A stretch of 64,000 nucleotides of DNA from PKWO01 sp036384915. Its GTDB lineage: Bacteria > Pseudomonadota > Gammaproteobacteria > Burkholderiales > Burkholderiaceae_D. This document shows, piece by piece, positions 41,830-49,339 of the stretch. Made by a program: the position numbers and the translations under genes. Below the pieces are notes generated by a model. It was not told where the DNA came from, ran no database searches, and saw only the letters and a list, made by a program, of their open reading frames with translations. The stretch covers positions 310,001-374,000 of the forward strand of contig DASVLJ010000071.1 in the NCBI GenBank assembly GCA_036384915.1, read 5' to 3'. Position 1 is the first letter of the stretch. Each line of letters opens with the position of its first letter.

Positions 41830-44800
41830 GCCGGTCCCACGTCATTGAAGAGGCAACGTTCGACGTGTCGTTCGATACGGCGGATACGGCCCGGCGGCAG
41901 GAAGCCCTGCTTCCGGCGTTTATCCGCGACAGGCTGCTGCCGCTGGCTGACGGCATTTTCTGCGATTTTTCCGGCGAAGATACCATCCTCAAACTGGACC
42001 GCCTGGAACTCGACCTGGGCGACATTCCTTACCAGGGATTCGAGGATGAGATCGAGCGCCGCTTCAAATCGACACTGGCCTCCGCACTCAACGACAGAAA
42101 GCATGCGCTTGCGGCCCTGCCGCCGCAGGACAGGAAAAACGATGCCGCCTCACCAGTCCTTACGCAACTGAAGGATTTTCTAGAAACCGGTCTTTGGCAA
42201 GCACAAGCAGGGCAACCGGATACCGCGGCATTCGATCGCATCCTCGATGCGTGCATTCGGAGCGACGGTCCGGCGCTCATCCGATTACTGGAGCAAACCC
42301 CATATCGGGCCACGGTCGCCAAACGCCTTGCCCGGCAATTTCCCCTGTCCCATCTGGCCGCCATCGTCGACTTGATCTCGGCCGGCGCTGGTAGGCGTCT
42401 CGATGGACTGGTAACCGAATACGTAACCCAATACGTAACCCAATACGCGACGGATTACGCGAACGAATCGCAAAACAGGCCGCTGGGCGGCCAGTCCGAG
42501 GAAGAATTCAAGGCCGCGCTCTGGGAGCAAATGCTGACACGCTATCTGGAAACAGGTGCCGCGACACCGGACCCGGAACAACTGCTCAGCCAAGTCACAG
42601 AGCGCATGACGCCGCCATGGCAGCCACGGCGAAACATGGGAGAAACCGGAACCGAGACGCAGGCGGTATCGGAACCGTTCGCCCCCGTTACGCGAGCCGT
42701 ACCGGAACCGCAAATGCCCGTGCCGGCGCTTGTTGTGGCAAATGCCCAAGCACTTGCGGAAACCGCTTCCCGGCAATCCGCCGCAACTGCGGATACCAAG
42801 GCAGCGCTCGTCGCCGTCCCCGCAAAACGCGAGGCCATCACCGATGATACCGTCCCCGAAGACAAATATTTCCAAGCCATCGTGCACCGCCTGCAAGGGC
42901 AGCCGGGGCCGGACATCGCGGGGCTCGTCGATGAAGCGATGCGTATCGTGCCGGCCAGCCTGGCGCGGCTGTTCCGGCAATGGCAAGCCGGCGCAATCCC
43001 GGGACGCCTTGACGTCCTCGACAGCGCCGAAGCGCGGCAATTGGTCCACGCTTTCATCAAGCTGCGCCATGGCGCGCCGGATGGGCCGGATGGACCGGAT
43101 GGACCGTTTATGGGGGCGATCGAGACGCAAGCGGCACAGGCAAAGAGCGTCACACAATATTATCGCTACGTGCTGGGTCAATTGCTGCACGAGCAAAATG
43201 TCGATCTCGATGCAGCCGCCGCCATCGCGCAGGGCCAGGCGATTGACCTGCCGGGCCGACCGGGCAGCAAGCACGCAGGCGAAGGTGATGGCATTGCGGC
43301 ATTCCCGGCCTCGCCGCCGTTAATCCATTTGCCGTCCGTGCTGGAGCAGGCCTTGAAGGAAGGCCATGCCGGCCGGCTCGCCGGCATCTGGCAGCAATAC
43401 CGTGTGCAGCATGCCGAACTGATCCGCGCAACCCTCGCGCGCCACATGGCCGGGGAAGGCGGGATCGCGCGTGCCGCTGCCGGCTTCCCGGAATTCATTC
43501 TGCTCGATCTGGCTGCCCTGGCGGGCCGCCTGGCGCCGCGGGAGACGGCATTCCTTGAGGCGCTGTCGCGTCATCCGGTCATGCGTCGCGAGCCGAACAG
43601 GGAGAGAAACAGCCGCTACTGGATCTATACGCTCGGCCATCTTCACGCGCAGGCCGGCCGGCACTTCGATCAGACCGGCTACCTGCGCGGTCTGGCGCAG
43701 CGGTTTTCCGAAGACGGCGCGGAAGTGGAAGCGCTGTTGCGTACACTGCGTGAGGCGGATAACGCGGACGACATGAGCGTCTTGCATGATCGTCTGCTGG
43801 CCGAGGCGTTGGCAGCACCGCCGCCCGGAGCCGATTCCGCAACCGGGCAAAGCTATGATGCTGCGTCGACAGAAGCGCGATTGCCCGCAACCTCGCTCTT
43901 TGCGCCCGCGACTCCGGCGCTACCGCCCGAAGCCGCCGAAGCCTATGAACGCGTCCTGCGGCGCCTGCAGAGTGAACGCGGTGCGGATTCGAGCGAAGCC
44001 ATCGCAACGCTGATGCGGACGGCGCCCGCAAGGCTCGCCTACTTGTTGCAGCAATGGCAGGCGGGGAAAATAGCGGGAAATATCGAATCGCTGGAAATCC
44101 CGGAGGCCAGGCAATTGCTCCAGGCTCTGGTCAAGCTGCGCTTGGTGGAACATGACGAGACCCTGCTCGACGCCATCGAAGCACGGGGGCGCGGTGCTCC
44201 GGATGCAGCGCGCCTTTATCGGGTTCTGTTAAAGCGCCTGCTGCGGAAACAGGGCTCGAGCGCAGGTGTGCCCGGCAATGCCATGGCGGCCGATGCACTC
44301 GCGCCCCAAGCGCCCACGCCCGCCCATGAAGCCGCCCAACTCATCGCCCAACGCTTACTGGGGCGGAGCGCCGGATCAGGCAGTATTGCATGCGTGATCG
44401 AAGCCATGCTCCGCGATTCGCCGACAGCCCTGAAGCGGCTGCTTGCGCAATGGCAGTCCAATGGCGCCTCTGTGCAGATCGCGCATCTCGACGGCGCCGA
44501 GGCACGCCAACTGCTGCGCGCCCTGGATCAATTGCGCGACGACGAAAGCGGCGCCGGCCTCCTGCACGCAATGGAAGCGGAAGCACTTCAGGCGGGTGCC
44601 CCTGCGGCTTATTATCGCGATTTGCTGCAAAGCTTGTTGCACACCCATAAACCCGACAAGCTCGATGGCCCCGGTATTGCGCCGGCCTGGATCGGCAATG
44701 CGCGACCGGCGAATAGTGACAGCACCGCCTCCGGCTCGCCGCGGCAGCCGCAGGAAAACGCGATCCCGGCCAGCATCGCGTCTGGGACAGCCGACCAACC

Positions 44801-47800
44801 TTACCGGCAACTCGTATCCCGGCTGCAAGGACATCGCGGCGTGTCGCTGGCCGAGGTCATCGAGGCCATGGCATCAACTGCGCCGGCCAGCCTGGAACAC
44901 CTGTTCCGGCAAATGCAGTCCGGCGAAATCCAGGATGACATGGCCGTTTTGGATGCTGCCGAAATCCGCCAATTGCTCCGCGCCTTCATGCGCCTGAGGC
45001 TGGCGGCAAGCGACGCACTGCTGGATGCCGTCGAGATGCGGGCCCCAGGGAATAGCGAGCCCGCAATCTACTATCGCGACATGCTGCGACGCCTGTTGCG
45101 CAATGCGCGTGGCGGAAAACCTGATACTCCCGGTGCCAGGGCCGGCCAAAGCGGTCATGCGCAGCGGAGCAATGGCGCCGCCACGAGCCCCAGTTTGCCC
45201 CAAGCGCCGCAGAAAAGCCCGGCTCCAGCCAACGTCGCGTCCGGGTCTGCCGACGAACCTTACCGGCAACTCGTATTCCGGCTGCAAGGGCACCGCGGCG
45301 CATCGCTGGCCGACGTCATCGAGAGCATGGCATCGACCACGCCGGCCAGCCTGGAACAGCTGTTCCGGCAATTGCAGTCCGGTGCAATCCAGGATGACAT
45401 GGCCGCGCTGGATGCCGCCGAAATCCGGCAATTGCTCAGCGCTTTCATGCGCTTGCGGCTCGGGGCAAGCGACGCGCTGTGGCGCACCGTCGAGATGCAA
45501 GCCGCACGGAAAAGCGAGCTTGCGGCCTATTATCGCGATCTGCTGCAGCGCTTGTTGCGCAATGAAAAGCCTGGGGCATCGGGTGCCGCACCCGGCCAAA
45601 GCGGTAATGCACAACCGGCCAATGGCGCCGGTACGGCATCAGGCCTGCCGCCATCACCGCAGGACGGCCCGCTTCCGGCCGGCGCTGAGACATCCGAGCC
45701 CATCGATGAACCTTACCGGCAACTCGTATCCCGGCTGCAAGGACATCGCGGCATGTCAGTGGCCGACGCCATCGAGACCATGGTATCGACCACCCCGGCC
45801 AGGCTGGAACGGCTGTTCCGCCAATTACAGGCTGGTGAGATCCGAGCCGATATGGAGGTTCTGGACGCTGCCGAACTCAGGCAATTACTGCTGGGCTTCC
45901 TGCGCTTGCAACCGGGAGCAAACGATATGCTGCTGCGCGCCATCGACATGCGCGCCGCTCAGGTGCAAGACAACGCGCAGCATTATCGCTCGCTGTTGAG
46001 GCGACTTCTTCAAAATCAAAAGGCTGTTCTCGAAGCGGGAACCGCCTCGGCGCAGACGCAACAGGATTCGGCGCCCGGAGCGGCCCGGGACCGCCGCAGC
46101 GCAGGTTCCGCCAATCTCCGCATCGTTGTCCGCGACGATACGTCCGATATTGTCTCGTCCGATGCCGAACCGGAACGGCGGCTGGAAGCCGGCGCCACGC
46201 ACCGCCAATTCCCCACCGTGCAGACAACTCCCGCAACGCCGGAAGCGAAGCCGGAAGCGCCCTTCCAAGCGAGCGCACCATCCGCCGCCGCGGGGGGGGG
46301 TGCGCCGGCAACGGCTTTGCCGGCCGGGCGCGACAACCGCATGGCCACCTTCGTTCGGCAGATCGTGCAACGCCTGCGTGATTCATCCGGACCGAGCATT
46401 GCGCAGAGCGTCGAGGCCATGATGCAAGCCGGACCCGAAGCCGCCGGGCACCTTGAAAACCTGCTACGCCAATTGCAGTCCGGCGAAATCGGCGGACGCA
46501 TCGAACATCTGACCGCGCATCTGAGCGGCGAAGAAGCGCATCGACTGCTTCGGGCTTTCATCTTGCCGCGTCCCCAGGACGGCAGCAGCGCTTTCCTGGA
46601 CGCCATCGAATCCCAGGCCGGCCAGGCGCGCGACGTCGAACATTATTACCGCCATCTGCTGAAGAGTTTGCTACAAAACGAGAACCTGGATCTTGAAGCA
46701 GCCGCAGCCGCGATGGGTCCCGCAGACCAGATCGGTTCCGACAGCGGCGAACCGGCCCGGCCACTGGACAGCTTGACGGCGGACGCAAGCGCACAGCAAG
46801 ACATCGACGCCTCTCCGGCCGGACGGCTGTATCGGCAGCTGGTGCAGCGTCTGCATGGCCGGCCGGGGCCGGATCTGACGCAGTCCATGGCGGAGATGAC
46901 CTGGAGCGTACCGGAAAACGCCGCAATTCTGGAGCATCTGTTCCGGCAGTTGCGCCTGCAAGCGCACCTGCAAGCGCAAGACGGGCAGGTAAGGGGAAAT
47001 GTCGATCGTCTCAGCCCGAATGAGGCACAACAGTTGCTGTACGCCTTCGTGCAGTCGCGTACAAATGGTGAAAGAACCGGATCGGCAAGCGAAGCCTTGC
47101 TGCGCTCCATCGAAGCGGGCGCCGCCCAGGCCGTCGACGTCGACCGCTACTACCGCTATCTGCTGAAGCAGGCGATTCTTCACGGGCTGTCCGCCAGCCC
47201 CGCATACGGCGCGCCCGACGCATCCGCAGCGGAGCATGCCGCGCCAAGGGACGCCGACCGCTCCCTCATGCAGCCACGCCAAGCGGATGGCGCGGCCGCA
47301 CCGAGCTTACAACAGGGAACACGCCATCCCGACACGGAGTACAACCCGATGACATCCAACGACATGCCCGCACAACGTGGCCAAACAGGCGACGCCCCCG
47401 ACGCGATGGGACAGGCAAGCAGGCAAACAGAAATCCTGATCTCCAACGCCGGGCTGGCGATTGCCGCAATCTACCTGCCCCAGCTGTTCCGCATGCTGGA
47501 TTTGGCGGACGGCACGAAATTCAAGGATGCGCAGGCGGCCGAGCGCGCCGCCCACCTCGTCCAGTTCGCGGCAAATGGGCGATGCGATACGCCGGAGTTC
47601 CAAATGGCGTTCAACAAGCTCCTGTGCGGGATTGCGCTGGACACGCCCATCGTGCGGGAAATCAAGCCCGCGCCCAGGGAAACGGAAGCCATCGAGGGCA
47701 TGCTTGAAGCCATCATCCGCAATTGGCGCGTCATCGGCAACACCTCCATCGCAGGCTTGCGGGAATCCTTCCTGCAGCGAAACGGCATTCTGCGCCGGCG

Positions 47801-47927
47801 CGAAGACGGATGGCGCCTGAAAGTGGAAAGAAAGACCATCGACGTCCTGGTCGACCGGCTGCCCTGGGGCATGTCCGTCATCAAGTCGCCCTGGATGGCG
47901 CAACCGATTCATGTGGAGTGGACCTGA
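41826..47927 (+). CDS. contractile injection system tape measure protein (Pvc14/Afp14-like)
   Basis: 2033 residues. N-terminus HVIEEATFDVSFDTADTARRQEALLPAFIRDRLLPLADGIFCDF and C-terminal block (GLAIAAIYLPQLFRMLDLADGTKF...ERAAHLVQFAANG...WRVIGNTSIAGLRESFLQRNG...PWGMSVIKSPWMAQPIHVEWT) are the tape-measure signature. Between them are eight diverged copies of an about 70-residue module (xYRQLVxRLQGHRG...ASLEHLFRQxQSG...LDAAEIRQLLRAFMRLR) at roughly residues 349, 707, 838, 993, 1146, 1297, 1507 and 1668, spaced by Pro/Ala/Gln-rich linkers. The tape length should set the tube length. Modules 4-6 are nearly identical at DNA level, indicating recent duplication. Confidence 0.9.
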   Translation: MSRSHVIEEATFDVSFDTADTARRQEALLPAFIRDRLLPLADGIFCDFSGEDTILKLDRLELDLGDIPYQGFEDEIERRFKSTLASALNDRKHALAALPPQDRKNDAASPVLTQLKDFLETGLWQAQAGQPDTAAFDRILDACIRSDGPALIRLLEQTPYRATVAKRLARQFPLSHLAAIVDLISAGAGRRLDGLVTEYVTQYVTQYATDYANESQNRPLGGQSEEEFKAALWEQMLTRYLETGAATPDPEQLLSQVTERMTPPWQPRRNMGETGTETQAVSEPFAPVTRAVPEPQMPVPALVVANAQALAETASRQSAATADTKAALVAVPAKREAITDDTVPEDKYFQAIVHRLQGQPGPDIAGLVDEAMRIVPASLARLFRQWQAGAIPGRLDVLDSAEARQLVHAFIKLRHGAPDGPDGPDGPFMGAIETQAAQAKSVTQYYRYVLGQLLHEQNVDLDAAAAIAQGQAIDLPGRPGSKHAGEGDGIAAFPASPPLIHLPSVLEQALKEGHAGRLAGIWQQYRVQHAELIRATLARHMAGEGGIARAAAGFPEFILLDLAALAGRLAPRETAFLEALSRHPVMRREPNRERNSRYWIYTLGHLHAQAGRHFDQTGYLRGLAQRFSEDGAEVEALLRTLREADNADDMSVLHDRLLAEALAAPPPGADSATGQSYDAASTEARLPATSLFAPATPALPPEAAEAYERVLRRLQSERGADSSEAIATLMRTAPARLAYLLQQWQAGKIAGNIESLEIPEARQLLQALVKLRLVEHDETLLDAIEARGRGAPDAARLYRVLLKRLLRKQGSSAGVPGNAMAADALAPQAPTPAHEAAQLIAQRLLGRSAGSGSIACVIEAMLRDSPTALKRLLAQWQSNGASVQIAHLDGAEARQLLRALDQLRDDESGAGLLHAMEAEALQAGAPAAYYRDLLQSLLHTHKPDKLDGPGIAPAWIGNARPANSDSTASGSPRQPQENAIPASIASGTADQPYRQLVSRLQGHRGVSLAEVIEAMASTAPASLEHLFRQMQSGEIQDDMAVLDAAEIRQLLRAFMRLRLAASDALLDAVEMRAPGNSEPAIYYRDMLRRLLRNARGGKPDTPGARAGQSGHAQRSNGAATSPSLPQAPQKSPAPANVASGSADEPYRQLVFRLQGHRGASLADVIESMASTTPASLEQLFRQLQSGAIQDDMAALDAAEIRQLLSAFMRLRLGASDALWRTVEMQAARKSELAAYYRDLLQRLLRNEKPGASGAAPGQSGNAQPANGAGTASGLPPSPQDGPLPAGAETSEPIDEPYRQLVSRLQGHRGMSVADAIETMVSTTPARLERLFRQLQAGEIRADMEVLDAAELRQLLLGFLRLQPGANDMLLRAIDMRAAQVQDNAQHYRSLLRRLLQNQKAVLEAGTASAQTQQDSAPGAARDRRSAGSANLRIVVRDDTSDIVSSDAEPERRLEAGATHRQFPTVQTTPATPEAKPEAPFQASAPSAAAGGGAPATALPAGRDNRMATFVRQIVQRLRDSSGPSIAQSVEAMMQAGPEAAGHLENLLRQLQSGEIGGRIEHLTAHLSGEEAHRLLRAFILPRPQDGSSAFLDAIESQAGQARDVEHYYRHLLKSLLQNENLDLEAAAAAMGPADQIGSDSGEPARPLDSLTADASAQQDIDASPAGRLYRQLVQRLHGRPGPDLTQSMAEMTWSVPENAAILEHLFRQLRLQAHLQAQDGQVRGNVDRLSPNEAQQLLYAFVQSRTNGERTGSASEALLRSIEAGAAQAVDVDRYYRYLLKQAILHGLSASPAYGAPDASAAEHAAPRDADRSLMQPRQADGAAAPSLQQGTRHPDTEYNPMTSNDMPAQRGQTGDAPDAMGQASRQTEILISNAGLAIAAIYLPQLFRMLDLADGTKFKDAQAAERAAHLVQFAANGRCDTPEFQMAFNKLLCGIALDTPIVREIKPAPRETEAIEGMLEAIIRNWRVIGNTSIAGLRESFLQRNGILRRREDGWRLKVERKTIDVLVDRLPWGMSVIKSPWMAQPIHVEWT
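44800..45920 (+). repeat. three near-identical 450-bp repeats in the tape-measure gene
   Basis: Start points of the conserved TTACCGGCAACTCGTAT word are 44801, 45260 and 45713 (periods 459 and 453 bp, both multiples of three). Recombination between copies would delete or add whole modules in frame. Confidence 0.92.
46292..46300 (+). repeat. G9 homopolymer inside the tape-measure gene
   Basis: Nine consecutive G encode three Gly in the linker before module 7. Slippage of one base would truncate the protein within the following modules. Confidence 0.9.
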
Positions 47928-49339
47928 TGCATCGAGAAGCGCCATTTGCCATCGGCAATCCTGTGGACGCCCCAGTGGACGACCAATACGCGCCCTTGCG
48001 CGAGGCCAACGCCAGGTCGCTCGACGCGGAACTCGCCTGGTTCTCACGCGTCGTGGAGACACGCTTTCGCCTGCATTTCGGGCAAGCCTGCGAATACGGC
48101 AATATCCGGGAGCATGTACCGCCCGATTTGCGCGGCGACACCTCGGAATACGCGCGCATTGTGAGGGAATGCGGCATGAGTTTCGACGAGCGCATCGTGT
48201 TGATTCTCGCGCTCGTGCCCCATATCAGCCCGCAGGCGCTCGATACCTTCTTCGTCAACAACAAGAATCTCGACCGTGCCTTCACCGAATTCGGCGGTGT
48301 CAAGGGCAAGGTCCACGGCGGCTTCCTGCCGACCTGCGAGACGGCCTCGTTCATCCTGCACGGCAGCGATCTCGCAGGCCGTTTCGGCTTCATCGGCATG
48401 CTGGAGGAAGAGCATTTTTTCGCCCGGCGGGGCATCCTCGAAATCGAGCATCAGGCCGGCGGCGAACCCCTTTTCAACGGCATCCTCAAGCTGTCCAGCG
48501 AATACCTCAACCGCTTTACCACCGGACGCTATCTCAAGCCCGACTATGGCATCAATTTCCCCGCCAAGCGCATCACAACCGGCTTGTCGTGGGACGACCT
48601 GGTGCTGGCGCACGACGTGCTGGAAGAAGTGGAAAACATCACGGCCTGGCTCATGCATTCGAAGACCATCATGCACGATTGGGGGTTGGAGCGAGCCGTC
48701 AAACCCGGTTACCGCTGCCTGTTCTACGGCCCGCCCGGAACCGGCAAGACCTTGACGGCGACCCTGATCGGCGCCAGTGCCGGGCTGGATGTCTACCGCA
48801 TCGATCTGTCGATGGTGGTTTCCAAATACATCGGCGAAACGGAAAAGAATCTGGCCAACGTCTTCGACCAGGCCAAGAACAAGAACTGGATACTCTTTTT
48901 CGACGAAGCCGACGCACTCTTCGGCAAGCGCACCCAGACCTCCAGTTCGAACGACCGCTATGCGAACCAGGAAGTGTCCTATCTGCTGCAGCGGGTCGAG
49001 GACTTTCCCGGCGTCGTCATTCTGGCGACCAACCTGAAAGCCAATATCGACGAAGCCTTTGCCCGGCGCTTCCAGGCTTCGATCTTTTTCCCTCTTCCCG
49101 ACGCCGAACACCGGCTGCGTCTGTGGCAAGGCTACTTCAAGGGAAAATGCCCGCTGGACCCGGACGCGAGACTGGAAGTGCTGGCGGAAAAGTACGAGCT
49201 GTCGGGCGGCGCCATCGCCAACATTGTGCGCTACGGCGCGATACGCGCCCTGCAGTCGCAGCGCAGCGCCATCTCGCAGGAAGACTTGATCAAGGGCGTG
49301 GCCAAGGAACTCATCAAGGAAGGGAAAACCATTTCGTGA
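47927..49339 (+). CDS. AAA+ ATPase of the contractile injection system (Pvc15/Afp15-like)
   Basis: 470 residues; ATG 47927 overlaps the tape-measure stop (TGATG). An N-terminal family domain (about 20-200, with SFDERIVLILALVPHISPQALDTFF) precedes a single AAA+ module: Walker A GPPGTGKT (268-275), Walker B ILFFDEAD (322-329), sensor 1 Asn in LATNLK (N369) and Arg finger in FARRFQ (380-381). Pvc15-type ATPases are required for particle assembly or cargo loading but are not part of the mature particle. All catalytic residues are intact. Confidence 0.94.
   Translation: MHREAPFAIGNPVDAPVDDQYAPLREANARSLDAELAWFSRVVETRFRLHFGQACEYGNIREHVPPDLRGDTSEYARIVRECGMSFDERIVLILALVPHISPQALDTFFVNNKNLDRAFTEFGGVKGKVHGGFLPTCETASFILHGSDLAGRFGFIGMLEEEHFFARRGILEIEHQAGGEPLFNGILKLSSEYLNRFTTGRYLKPDYGINFPAKRITTGLSWDDLVLAHDVLEEVENITAWLMHSKTIMHDWGLERAVKPGYRCLFYGPPGTGKTLTATLIGASAGLDVYRIDLSMVVSKYIGETEKNLANVFDQAKNKNWILFFDEADALFGKRTQTSSSNDRYANQEVSYLLQRVEDFPGVVILATNLKANIDEAFARRFQASIFFPLPDAEHRLRLWQGYFKGKCPLDPDARLEVLAEKYELSGGAIANIVRYGAIRALQSQRSAISQEDLIKGVAKELIKEGKTIS

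Noticed and set aside
47911..49335. N-terminal extension of the envelope protein through the ATPase gene
   Set aside because: Out-of-frame translation of the ATPase; the signal peptide begins only after 49336.
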